Positions 33,756 through 41,537 of a stretch of 41,549 bases of DNA are shown piece by piece. The notes beneath the pieces were generated by a model. That model was not told where the DNA came from. It saw only the letters and a program-made list of their open reading frames with translations, and ran no database searches. This DNA comes from Candidatus Nitrosopumilus sp. (GTDB lineage: Archaea; Thermoproteota; Nitrososphaeria; Nitrososphaerales; Nitrosopumilaceae). The stretch is taken from the NCBI GenBank assembly GCA_003702495.1, contig REGH01000005.1, positions 1-41,549 of the forward strand. Reading direction: 5' to 3'. The translations under genes were made by a program, and so were the position numbers. Numbering within the stretch: the stretch's first letter is position 1; each line of letters starts with the position of its first letter.

Positions 33756-35078
33756 ATGGCAAAATCACAAAATAAAGAATCTTACAATAAAATTTTCACT
33801 AAATTAAAAGAGCATCACAAATGGTTTGAAAACTCAATTCCATTGATTGCTAGTGAGAATATTCCTAGCCCTGCAGTCAGAGAAGCCATAATCTCAGACT
33901 TTGGTAACAGATATGCTGAAGGTTGGCCTGGGGAGAGAGTCTATGCTGGTTGTATCTACATTGATGATGTAGAGTTTGAATGTATGAAGTTAGCCAAAAA
34001 ACTCTACAAAGCAAAATTTGCTGATGTAAGACCAATTTCAGGGGTTGTAGCAAATCTTGCCATATATTCTGCTTATTCAAATCCAGGCGATGTTATGTTA
34101 GCGCCATCTATTCCAGCAGGCGGTCATATCTCACACGGTAAAAAGGAACATTCGGGAACTGCGGGATTGGTTCATGGTTTAGAAATTGAATTCTATCCAT
34201 TTGATGCTGAAGAGATGACAATTGATGTTGATAAGACAAAGCAGAAGGTAAAGGAGTTAAAGAAAAACAAACGACTTCCAAAAATTGCAATGTTTGGAGG
34301 TTCGTTATTCTTGTTCCCACATCCTGTCAAAGAGCTTTCAGATTTTCTAAAGAGTTATGATATGCACATCAATTATGATGCAGCTCATGTTGCAGGATTA
34401 ATTGCTGGTGGAAAATTCCAAGACCCACTACGAGAAGGAGCAGATACAATGACTATGAGCACTCACAAAACTTTGTTTGGCCCTCAAGGTGGATTGGTTT
34501 TGGGTTCTGAAAAACATGAAGAACCAATCAAAAAAGCAACATTCCCAGGACTAACCAGTAGTCATCACATCAATAACATGGCGGGCAAAGCAGTTGCATT
34601 TGCTGAAGCATTAGAGTTTGGAAAAGATTATGCTTCTCAAGTCATAAAGAATGCAAAATCATTTGCTGATGCATTAAGTGATGCAGGATTCAAAGTGTTA
34701 GGTGAAAGCAGAGGATTTACACAATCACACCAAATTGCTGTCAATGTCTTAGATTATTCAGATGGTGGAAAAGTTGAGGCAGATTTAGAGAAAGCCAACA
34801 TAATTGTTAACAGGCAATTGATTCCAGGAGATATCAAGGCTGGAAGAAATTACTTCCATCCAGGTGGAATTAGATTAGGAGTTTCAGAAATCACTAGACT
34901 TGGAATGAAGAAAAATGAAATGCAAGAAATTGCTTCATTTATCAAACAAGTAGTAATTGAAAAGAAGGATCCTAAGAAATTGCTTTCCAAAGTAAAGTCA
35001 TTTAGAAAAGACTACCAGAAGGTAAAGTTCTGTTTTGACAACAAATTAGGCGCTTACGAATACGTCAAATTGCGATAA
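33756..35078 (+). CDS. glyA: Serine hydroxymethyltransferase
   Basis: The 440-residue PLP enzyme interconverts serine and glycine using a pterin one-carbon carrier. The lysine of the Schiff base is Lys238 in MSTHKTLFGPQGG, and NYDAAHVAGLIAGG contains the PLP-contacting Asp and His. N-terminal SIPLIASENIPSP is characteristic. Expressed alone from a TTTTTAAATT element about 26 nt upstream. Its stop directly abuts that of PolD. Confidence 0.96.
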   Translation: MAKSQNKESYNKIFTKLKEHHKWFENSIPLIASENIPSPAVREAIISDFGNRYAEGWPGERVYAGCIYIDDVEFECMKLAKKLYKAKFADVRPISGVVANLAIYSAYSNPGDVMLAPSIPAGGHISHGKKEHSGTAGLVHGLEIEFYPFDAEEMTIDVDKTKQKVKELKKNKRLPKIAMFGGSLFLFPHPVKELSDFLKSYDMHINYDAAHVAGLIAGGKFQDPLREGADTMTMSTHKTLFGPQGGLVLGSEKHEEPIKKATFPGLTSSHHINNMAGKAVAFAEALEFGKDYASQVIKNAKSFADALSDAGFKVLGESRGFTQSHQIAVNVLDYSDGGKVEADLEKANIIVNRQLIPGDIKAGRNYFHPGGIRLGVSEITRLGMKKNEMQEIASFIKQVVIEKKDPKKLLSKVKSFRKDYQKVKFCFDNKLGAYEYVKLR

Positions 35079-38000
35079 TCAGGCATAGTCAGTTAGAAGT
35101 GACTGGTCACCAGGGCTTTTTCCAAACACTAATTCGATTTCATCAGCAAGTGCATGAATACGTCCTCTTTGATATTCACTGACATCATATTTGTCAACAA
35201 GCCTTTTTGCAAGTTTTAGATATTTTTCTACAGAGCCACGAGTAATTGTTGGGATTAGTTTGTGTCCACAAACACAAGTTTGAATTAATGGCATTCGACG
35301 ATACGATTTGCCGCATCCAGTACACCTAAAGTTTTGTCGGGCATATGCTCTCAAATTTCCCATAATGTCTGGCACAAGATGAGTGGAGATAACATCTGAA
35401 ACAATTTCTGAGGTATTTACTGCATCAATTAGATCAGCATTTCTAACTTGCATATCGAATTTGTCAAGCATTGAGCCAAGAGTAGAATACGCACTACGAG
35501 ATTTTGAAGTTGTAAGAGATGATGTAGTATGTGTGAAATAGTAATCATAAAACTGTCTTTCTGTTTCAAGCCTAGTTTTGATGATTTCTACAGATGTGAT
35601 GTCAGGAGCTTTTGCTTGTTGAAGTGTTGATTCAAAAAATTCCAATGGTAATGATTTTGTTACCTCAAGATTATGGGCTTGGGGTTGAGATTCATGAGGC
35701 AAGACAAGGGGTTGAACAAGAAGTGGCGCATCCATCAACCCGCCAATTGCATCTGAAAGGAATTGTCTTGAGAAGTTCAAAAGGCTGTCCATCAGTAACA
35801 TTATAGAATCTGCATCACCATCAGCATCTCTTCTTTTTGCAGAATGCCAATTCGGTGTTGCAAAACATACATGGGTTTCAGTATATCCAATAATTCTACC
35901 TACAATTCCAACAGATGTATGAGGAGCAAGACCAATAATTAGATGTCCAACTAACTCCTCAGAGTTGGTTACATTGTAAAATGATGTTTTTCCATAGAAT
36001 TTTTCTAAAAGAGTATCAATGTATTTGCAAATAGAAACAAGATACTTGCCGCTTTCATATGGAATAATCACGTCCTGCATTCGAAGTTCAACTAACTGTT
36101 CAGGATCTTCAAGTGGATTTCCATCAACATCATGAGAATATCCTAGTTCTTTGAGTTTTTCAACAGATGTACCAATCCAAGAAGGTTTGAATTGAGTTAG
36201 GGGAGAATTTGTTGCATCAAATCTTACGGTTCCATCCTTGAATACAGTCAATCCAAAGTTTTGGCGAACTAGTCCCTTTTCTAGAGGTTCAGCAATCTTA
36301 TCTTGGCTGATTAATTCTTTGACTCCTTTAAATGGTTCTTGGGCACGTAGGCGAATTTTTTCTTGAGCTTCTAGAAGTTTTGATTTTAGTGGAAATTCCT
36401 TATGAGAGTGGGCTAAAGCAGTTCTTTTACATTTTTCACAAAAAGGTTCTTCAAGTGAATCTCTACAATGTGGACATCTATAGGTAACAGTAGTCTTTGT
36501 GCCACATTTTGAGCACTTGATGCCAATTGAGGGGATATTACACTGGGTACAATGCCTATTGTAGATACTGGTGAAAAAGTGCTCATTTCTAGATGCCTTT
36601 AGGAGATCTCGTGTAGGTCCCCCTTTGTCACTAATTGGAAACAATACATGTGTTGGTGGTTTCATCTGTCTTGGAGCAGATTTCTCAGGTCTTCCAATTC
36701 GTACGCCTATTGATGTAGAGAACTTGTTTCTAATTTTGATTCCAGAAGATTTTGAAATTATTTGAGGAACAGAAGATTCATCTATTTTTGGTTCTTCTCT
36801 AAACAGCAAATTAAAGAAAATTTTTGCTTCAATATTTTCAAGAACAATACTTTCATCTTTGAGCAGGTGGGGAACTCCTAATTTTTCAAGGATTTTCTTT
36901 GTTTGTATAGAGTATTCAATTGAGGTTTCATTGATTGTTTTAGGATTCAAAAGTAATCCAAACTCTTCAGTAGATATCTTATCCCAATAGTATAGGTAAT
37001 GAGGATGAAGAGCCATATCAAAATCAATGGAGATTTTCAATGCCTCATCTATAGTTGGAATTCTATTGAGAAATTGAGTCAGATATTGGTCTTTAGGCTC
37101 GTATTTCTCAATTTTTTGTTTTAATTCCTCAATCCAATATTCTTCTACATATCCAGATGGAACAAGTTGTGCATTATTTTCTAGGAAATCACCAAAAGAT
37201 ATCAGAACATCTCCAAGGTGAAGAATTTTTTCAATTTCATTTTTAATTTCTATTCCATGTTTTACATCTCTGATTTTTACAACATTACCATTTTTCAAAC
37301 GGACTATAGGGGTTTCAATTGAATCAACAAATGCTACAGTTGAGCCTTTTCCTGGGATGTCAATCTTGATTTGAGTTCCAACTGCAATTGTGTGATCAAG
37401 TATTTCTGCAACTACAGGATGAATTCCAACTGCTGCAAAGCCAGTATTACAAGCTCGCCCATATCTTAGTCGGAATCCTCCTAACTTGTTAGGCATAGAA
37501 AGGACTGATCTGCCTGTAATTACCTCATGCATTCTTTTTGTAGCTGCATCCTCTTGTTTTTCACCAGTCTGAACAGCACCTTTTAGGTCATTGAGCCACT
37601 CCCAACCATCAAGATTGTACATTTCAATTCTTTTGAGTAGTTTCTTAGATCTTCCAATAAGACCGTCATTTAGGACACGTAAGGCGCCTCCTCTTACTCT
37701 ATCAGTTTTGATTCGTGCCATAGATTTGTGGTTGACAACCTCATAAGGATCCGTATCAACACCATCTAACTCCACTGGCAGATTTGAAATCACATGCTCA
37801 ATGTCTTCATCTAAGATATGGAATTGAAAACTACTGGCCTCTCTTTCATAGATTCTTAATTCCTCAACAAATCGACCTGTTTCATCATCAAAGGAATTTG
37901 CCTGGAATTTTGATAGTCCTGCAGTCTTTCTGACATGATCTGCAATCAACATAGTAACGGCAGATTCTGTTCCTCCTGCAGAACGCATAGGGCCTGCAAT

Positions 38001-38456
38001 GGAAACTGAGAGATAATCAGAACCATCCTTATTTTTCTTAATTTTTACCTCACTAATTCCTTGTAATGGAGCAATTGTAACTCCCTCTGTAACTATTGCC
38101 AATCCAACACGTACTGCCAGATCAAGTTTTTCTTCCAAAGTAGAATCAGGAAGTGAGTATTTTCCCTGTGCAATTTCTTTTGAAAGAATTAATGCAGAGA
38201 GTTCTTTTCCGTTGGTTTTTAGGAGTTCTCTAAGGGGTTCAGCAATATCAATTTCGTGCATTTTTGCCACACGATCTGCCAGATCGAATGCGATTTTCGG
38301 TTCTATTATGCCTGAAGAGTCCACCAGGCTTGATTTTGCAGATGCGGCTTTCTCAAAAATCGTGTATGTTTCTGAAGATAGACTAGAGTAGTAATCACCA
38401 TAGTAATTAGGCATCTCAATGCCGCTAATACGAGAAATTGCGTCGTTTTCAGACAT
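35079..38456 (-). CDS. polC: DNA polymerase D large (catalytic) subunit DP2
   Basis: The 1125-residue subunit is the catalytic half of the archaeal family D replicative polymerase. The active-site motif DADGDADSIMLLMD lies near residue 880. Zinc-binding cysteine groups are CTQC...CSKCG, CPHC...CEKC and a C-terminal CTGCGKSYRR...CVCG. The length is uninterrupted and no intein is inserted at the usual catalytic sites. It follows the GGGP synthase gene by 12 bases on the same strand, so both are transcribed together. The small subunit DP1 is not in this window. Confidence 0.97.
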   Translation of the reverse strand: MSENDAISRISGIEMPNYYGDYYSSLSSETYTIFEKAASAKSSLVDSSGIIEPKIAFDLADRVAKMHEIDIAEPLRELLKTNGKELSALILSKEIAQGKYSLPDSTLEEKLDLAVRVGLAIVTEGVTIAPLQGISEVKIKKNKDGSDYLSVSIAGPMRSAGGTESAVTMLIADHVRKTAGLSKFQANSFDDETGRFVEELRIYEREASSFQFHILDEDIEHVISNLPVELDGVDTDPYEVVNHKSMARIKTDRVRGGALRVLNDGLIGRSKKLLKRIEMYNLDGWEWLNDLKGAVQTGEKQEDAATKRMHEVITGRSVLSMPNKLGGFRLRYGRACNTGFAAVGIHPVVAEILDHTIAVGTQIKIDIPGKGSTVAFVDSIETPIVRLKNGNVVKIRDVKHGIEIKNEIEKILHLGDVLISFGDFLENNAQLVPSGYVEEYWIEELKQKIEKYEPKDQYLTQFLNRIPTIDEALKISIDFDMALHPHYLYYWDKISTEEFGLLLNPKTINETSIEYSIQTKKILEKLGVPHLLKDESIVLENIEAKIFFNLLFREEPKIDESSVPQIISKSSGIKIRNKFSTSIGVRIGRPEKSAPRQMKPPTHVLFPISDKGGPTRDLLKASRNEHFFTSIYNRHCTQCNIPSIGIKCSKCGTKTTVTYRCPHCRDSLEEPFCEKCKRTALAHSHKEFPLKSKLLEAQEKIRLRAQEPFKGVKELISQDKIAEPLEKGLVRQNFGLTVFKDGTVRFDATNSPLTQFKPSWIGTSVEKLKELGYSHDVDGNPLEDPEQLVELRMQDVIIPYESGKYLVSICKYIDTLLEKFYGKTSFYNVTNSEELVGHLIIGLAPHTSVGIVGRIIGYTETHVCFATPNWHSAKRRDADGDADSIMLLMDSLLNFSRQFLSDAIGGLMDAPLLVQPLVLPHESQPQAHNLEVTKSLPLEFFESTLQQAKAPDITSVEIIKTRLETERQFYDYYFTHTTSSLTTSKSRSAYSTLGSMLDKFDMQVRNADLIDAVNTSEIVSDVISTHLVPDIMGNLRAYARQNFRCTGCGKSYRRMPLIQTCVCGHKLIPTITRGSVEKYLKLAKRLVDKYDVSEYQRGRIHALADEIELVFGKSPGDQSLLTDYA

Positions 38457-38468
38457 AATAGAGTACTA

Positions 38469-39221
38469 TTACTTGCTTCTTTGAATTGCTTTTGTTATTT
38501 CTTCTAGTTTCTTGAGACTTCCACCTTTTTCAAGGAAAGTGCCAATAACTAGGGCATCAGCTCCTGCCTTTACCAAGTTTTGGGCGGTTTTTACGTCCTT
38601 AATTCCACCACCGACAATCAAAAATCCGTTAAACAACTGTCTTACAGTCTTGACCATCTCAGGAGTGACACTAGATTTTGCACCAGAACCTGCCTCAAGA
38701 TATACAAATCTCATTCCAAGAAATTGAGCTGCAAGTGCATAAGCCGCAGCGATTTTGGGTTTTTCAAATGGAATTCCTCTTGCAGAGCCAACAAACCAAG
38801 CAGTTGTACCATCGCCTATAACCAAATATGCTGTAGGAAGAGGTTCTAGACCAAATTTTAGAACACTTGGTGCACCAAGAGCTTGTGCTTGTGTGATAAA
38901 GTATGGGTTTTCTGAGTTCATTAAGGAACTAAATAGAATAGCATCAGCGTCAGGTACAACACCTGTAACATTACCAGGGAATAGGATTATTGGTATTTTG
39001 ATGCCTTTTTTGATGCCTTTGACCACCTGAGCCATCTCTATCTGATCTGTAGCAGATGAGCCACCAACCAAAATTGCAGATGCCCCAATCTTCTCGACAT
39101 CTTTTGCTAGTTTAGCAGATGCTTCTAAATTAGAAACCTCTGAATCAATTAGGACAAACAATAATGCATTTTTCTTTTTTAATTCTGATTTTAGGAATGT
39201 TTCAACTTTGTTTCCAGCCAT
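38469..39221 (-). CDS. Geranylgeranylglyceryl phosphate synthase
   Basis: The 250-residue TIM-barrel enzyme makes the first ether bond of archaeal membrane lipids from sn-glycerol 1-phosphate and geranylgeranyl diphosphate. Features: LIDSEVSNLEASAKLAKDV, ILVGGSSATDQIEM, FPGNVTGVVPDADAILF, YLEAGSGAKSSV and the phosphate-binding LIVGGGIK and VIGTFLEKGG. Length and motifs place it in the larger group II type. First gene of a unit with PolD DP2; a TTTAAA lies about 26 nt upstream. Confidence 0.96.
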   Translation of the reverse strand: MAGNKVETFLKSELKKKNALLFVLIDSEVSNLEASAKLAKDVEKIGASAILVGGSSATDQIEMAQVVKGIKKGIKIPIILFPGNVTGVVPDADAILFSSLMNSENPYFITQAQALGAPSVLKFGLEPLPTAYLVIGDGTTAWFVGSARGIPFEKPKIAAAYALAAQFLGMRFVYLEAGSGAKSSVTPEMVKTVRQLFNGFLIVGGGIKDVKTAQNLVKAGADALVIGTFLEKGGSLKKLEEITKAIQRSK

Positions 39222-39286
39222 AAAATTGGTTCGTATCAGGCTCTTTAAAGTTTAATTGGAATGCTATTATACAGAATTGTATAGCT

Positions 39287-39649
39287 ATGTCAGAGTTTAA
39301 AGGATCTAATTTTAACAACATTATTAGGAAAATTATCAAAAAATCTTTGTTTACAGAAAGACAAGTTGAAATTATTTTAAATCAGAAGAATCTTCTTGAA
39401 TCAGAGTTTGCAATTTCAAAAGGTGCGTATTATAGGCAAGTTGGGCAGTCTAGAGAGAAATTAGTCTCATTATTCTATTCAATCATACTTTTACGCGGTT
39501 TAGGCATCATTTTGCCTGATGATATTGATGTGATATCCAAGTTATCTGAGCAGATTAGTGTGATAAATGAGAGTGATATTTTCCCAGAAAGAGAGGAAGA
39601 GGTCATTAGTGTGATAGATAGGCTCGTAAGACAGGCATGTAGTATGTGA
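39287..39649 (+). CDS. Conserved hypothetical protein, predicted helical
   Basis: The 120-residue protein starts at ATG 39287 and is mostly helical: NNIIRKIIKKSLFTERQVEIIL, then KGAYYRQVGQSREKLVSLFYSIILLRGLGIIL. The middle segment could be a helix-turn-helix. Family not recognised. First of four small genes lying between GGGP synthase and the putative origin; three are on this strand. Confidence 0.7.
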   Translation: MSEFKGSNFNNIIRKIIKKSLFTERQVEIILNQKNLLESEFAISKGAYYRQVGQSREKLVSLFYSIILLRGLGIILPDDIDVISKLSEQISVINESDIFPEREEEVISVIDRLVRQACSM

Positions 39650-39651
39650 TG

Positions 39652-39777
39652 TTGTGATAGTTGTTCAGTTCAGTCGGTTTAGTCAGTTGTGATAATGTGT
39701 GTGAGTTTGTTAATCTAAAGTGTGAAATAATATTGGTCAATCACAATAAATCACAATACAGGCATAAAATTTGTGAT
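39652..39777. promoter_or_regulatory. Cluster of TTGTGAT / ATCACAA boxes
   Basis: TTGTGAT occurs at 39652-39658, 39687-39693 and 39771-39777, and its complement ATCACAA at 39740-39746 and 39750-39756; one extra TGTGAT is at 39645. The two ATCACAA copies are spaced exactly 10 bp, one helical turn. They sit before the membrane-anchored winged-helix gene and may be operators for it or for another regulator. Confidence 0.6.
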
Positions 39778-40378
39778 GTTAGTAGAGATTCCTGATCCAG
39801 CAGTGATTTTGAGTGTGATATTAGCATTCATTGTAGGTCTAGGAGGTTTGTATGGCTACTATAAGATTCGTCCATTCATAAAATCTAAGAGTGAGATGGT
39901 TGATGCATCACAGTCTGAGCGTTTAGAGTACTATGAAAGACAGTTAATTGATATGAAAATACGCCTAGATGCATTAGAAATCCAGGGAATTGAACAAAAA
40001 ACAGAGGATCCAAATTTAGATTTGAAACAATTCTTGGAAAAATTAGCAAAAAAGGAAGTACAAGAAGAGGAAGTTGTAATATCACAAGAGCCTGAAAAAA
40101 TTCCTGAAAAACCAGTTTCCACGCCTAAAATACCCAATATTGAGCACACAAATCCTACCAATTACGTGTTACATCTAATCACAAACAAAGCTATGACATC
40201 ACGTGACATACAAATCACATTAAAGAAGAGTAGAGAGCACACTTCAAGACTAATGAAGAAGTTGTTTGAGGAGGGTCTTGTCCAAAGAAATACTGAATCA
40301 AAACCATATACATATTCTATTACTGAAAAAGGAATTGCAAAGGTTGAAGAAGTTGCAACAAACCCAACTGTTGCTTAA
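39776..40378 (+). CDS. Membrane-anchored winged-helix protein
   Basis: From ATG 39776 (GTG one codon earlier is possible) the 200-residue product has one N-terminal helix (AVILSVILAFIVGLGGLYGYY), a coiled coil (about 45-75), an acidic/proline linker, and a C-terminal winged helix: NYVLHLITNKAMTSRDIQITLKKSREHTSRLMKKLFEEGLVQR and a hairpin YTYSITEKGIAKV. This is the layout of a MarR/ArsR-like DNA-binding domain tethered to the membrane. It could signal from the membrane to DNA, or anchor DNA near the origin; neither is shown. Confidence 0.78.
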   Translation: MLVEIPDPAVILSVILAFIVGLGGLYGYYKIRPFIKSKSEMVDASQSERLEYYERQLIDMKIRLDALEIQGIEQKTEDPNLDLKQFLEKLAKKEVQEEEVVISQEPEKIPEKPVSTPKIPNIEHTNPTNYVLHLITNKAMTSRDIQITLKKSREHTSRLMKKLFEEGLVQRNTESKPYTYSITEKGIAKVEEVATNPTVA

Positions 40379-40379
40379 A

Positions 40380-40398
40380 GATTTTTTTCGAGTTTTTC
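40380..40398 (+). terminator. T-rich terminator after the winged-helix gene
   Basis: GATTTTTTTCGAGTTTTT follows the stop codon by a few bases and contains two T-runs, typical of archaeal termination. Confidence 0.45.
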
Positions 40399-40473
40399 CA
40401 AAGTCATTTTACATAGTTTTACGCAAAAAATGCCATTTTTTATTATTAATTATAATGAAAATAATTTATTAAA

Positions 40474-40482
40474 TTATATATA
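40474..40482 (+). promoter_or_regulatory. TATA box for the AbrB-like gene
   Basis: TTATATATA is centred 26 nt before ATG 40504, inside a very AT-rich 125-base gap. Confidence 0.55.
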
Positions 40483-40503
40483 TTATTAATTTATAGTCAT
40501 AAT

Positions 40504-40665
40504 ATGTCCATTCAAGAAAATGAAGTACTGGTAAAAATCACATCTGCAGGGACAATTTCAATCCCAAAACAATTTCGAAAGTATATGGATATTCAAAAAG
40601 GTGAATATGTAAAACTAATCCTTGGAAAAGACCGTTTGATTGTTAGAAAAATTACTATATCTTGA
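40504..40665 (+). CDS. AbrB/SpoVT-type DNA-binding protein (53 residues)
   Basis: Missing from the ORF track. The frame reads MSIQENEVLVKITSAGTISI and continues PKQFRKYMDIQKGEYVKLIL, ending in GKDRLIVRKITIS. This is the swapped-hairpin AbrB fold (VxItxxGqIxIPkxxRkxLgIxxGdxvxl), usually a dimeric transcription factor or antitoxin. No toxin gene lies next to it, so a solo regulator is more likely. A well-placed TATA box supports expression. Confidence 0.82.
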   Translation: MSIQENEVLVKITSAGTISIPKQFRKYMDIQKGEYVKLILGKDRLIVRKITIS

Positions 40666-40670
40666 TTGAT

Positions 40671-41057
40671 TTAGTGTTGTTTTTGACCAATTTTTATGGT
40701 TTGATAGGTCCATTCTCTACCATTTCTAGTCCTATCCACCCTTCCTTTTGAGGAGAATCTTGAGAGATATGTGGAAATTACACTAAGTTTGATAGGTTCG
40801 TTGAATTCATCTTCATATTTTTCAAGAATGTTTGTTGATGTAAATTTGCCCATAGGGAAGAACTTATCCACAACATGCCAAATTTTAGAGCCTACAGAAT
40901 CGATGTTGGTGGTTTCTTGTTCTTCTTCAATATTCATTAAGTCCATCATCTCAAATATTTTCAATACTTTATCTCGAGTCACATTACCTTCAAGTTTGAT
41001 ATCATACCTTGCACCATCAGAGTCCTCCACATCTATTCGAATACGTTTTTTGGCCAT
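40671..41057 (-). CDS. Predicted winged-helix protein next to the putative origin
   Basis: From the preferred ATG at 41057 the 128-residue protein begins MAKKRIRIDVEDSDGARYDI, a beta-rich N-terminal part, continues with helix VTRDKVLKIFEMMDLM and ends in a winged-helix-like region (FTSTNILEKYEDEF...LSVISTYLSRFSSKGRVDRTRNGREWTYQTI). The longer frame from 41117 runs through a GTTAAC repeat and is less likely. Divergent from the gene beginning at 41538 across the origin region; may bind sites there. Family not recognised. Confidence 0.72.
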   Translation of the reverse strand: MAKKRIRIDVEDSDGARYDIKLEGNVTRDKVLKIFEMMDLMNIEEEQETTNIDSVGSKIWHVVDKFFPMGKFTSTNILEKYEDEFNEPIKLSVISTYLSRFSSKGRVDRTRNGREWTYQTIKIGQKQH

Positions 41058-41215
41058 GTTAGGATCTATTCGATCTGACGTTAACAGTTCAAATGATCCG
41101 CGAAAATTTGTTAACAAAATGGTGTGTTAACATTGACTGCGTAACTCGTGCCTAGTCATTTTTTTGTTATTAACAGTTCTTTTCATTCTAAACCCCAAAA
41201 TAAAGAAGTATCCGT

Positions 41216-41238
41216 GCCTGGAATGGAAATAAAGGGGT
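41216..41238 (+). repeat. ORB-like element 1 (direct)
   Basis: A 23-base element identical to 41278-41300. It contains TGGAAATAAAGGGGT, one base from the archaeal ORB core TGGAAACAAAGGGGT with its G-string. Confidence 0.8.
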
Positions 41239-41277
41239 AGGATTTTAGATATTCACAGTGTTAACGTCAATCTTAAC

Positions 41278-41300
41278 GCCTGGAATGGAAATAAAGGGGT
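41278..41300 (+). repeat. ORB-like element 2 (direct)
   Basis: Perfect second copy of ORB-like element 1, same orientation, 62 bases start to start (about six helical turns). Confidence 0.8.
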
Positions 41301-41364
41301 CAAAATAGGGTTTTTGGGATTTTTCTTAACATTAGATTAACATTATTGTTAACTTCCAAGGAAA

Positions 41365-41387
41365 CCCACACACCTTTGTTTCCACTC
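41365..41387 (-). repeat. ORB-like element 3 (inverted)
   Basis: On the minus strand AGTGGAAACAAAGGTGTGTG, which matches the ORB core except for a T within the G-string. It is the left arm of a perfect 17-bp inverted repeat (41367-41383) with element 4. Confidence 0.78.
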
Positions 41388-41517
41388 TTCTTTTTTCTAA
41401 TTTTTTTATTTTAGAAAAAACAAAAACTAACTAAAAATAATTAATTACAAACTAAACTAGAATTACTATTCTATACTATACTCTCATAATTGAGATATGA
41501 TTAAGATGAAATTGATA
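41384..41517. other. AT-rich candidate duplex-unwinding element
   Basis: The 134 bases between the inverted ORB-like copies have about 24 G/C bases by hand count, with long T- and A-runs (CTAATTTTTTTATTTTAGAA). This is the expected place for strand opening. Confidence 0.6.
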
Positions 41518-41534
41518 GGAAACAAAGGTGTGTG
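41518..41534 (+). repeat. ORB-like element 4
   Basis: GGAAACAAAGGTGTGTG is the exact reverse complement of 41367-41383. It ends three bases before the ATG at 41538, so initiator binding here would also repress that gene. Confidence 0.78.
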
Positions 41535-41537
41535 AGT

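Larger units (their letters stand above)
41080..41353. repeat. Cluster of GTTAAC palindromes and related TTAAC sites
   Basis: GTTAAC starts at 41080, 41110, 41126, 41260 and 41348; TTAAC with another preceding base occurs at 41170, 41273, 41326 and 41337. One copy is within a 12-bp perfect palindrome TTTGTTAACAAA (41107-41118). Five such hexamers in 274 bases is far more than chance at this composition (about 0.1 expected by a simple base-frequency estimate). Confidence 0.75.
41200..41537. other. Putative chromosomal replication origin (oriC)
   Basis: Between the winged-helix gene and the ATG at 41538 lie 480 bases without a gene. They hold two direct ORB-like elements (41216-41238 and 41278-41300), an inverted pair (41365-41387 and 41518-41534) and a 134-base stretch with about 18% G+C by hand count between the inverted pair. 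Archaeal origins consist of ORB elements bound by Orc1/Cdc6, often inverted around an AT-rich unwinding element and next to orc1. All parts are present; activity is inferred. Confidence 0.78.

Noticed and set aside
35079-38456. Intein in PolD DP2
   Set aside because: The protein is of normal length and the catalytic motif region is continuous.
40504-40665. AbrB-like protein as antitoxin of a toxin-antitoxin pair
   Set aside because: No PIN, MazF or other toxin-like frame lies directly beside it on either strand.
41058-41117. Longer start (MLTNFRGSFELL...) for the winged-helix gene
   Set aside because: The extra 20 codons run through the GTTAAC repeat region, whereas MAKKRIRIDVED is a typical start.
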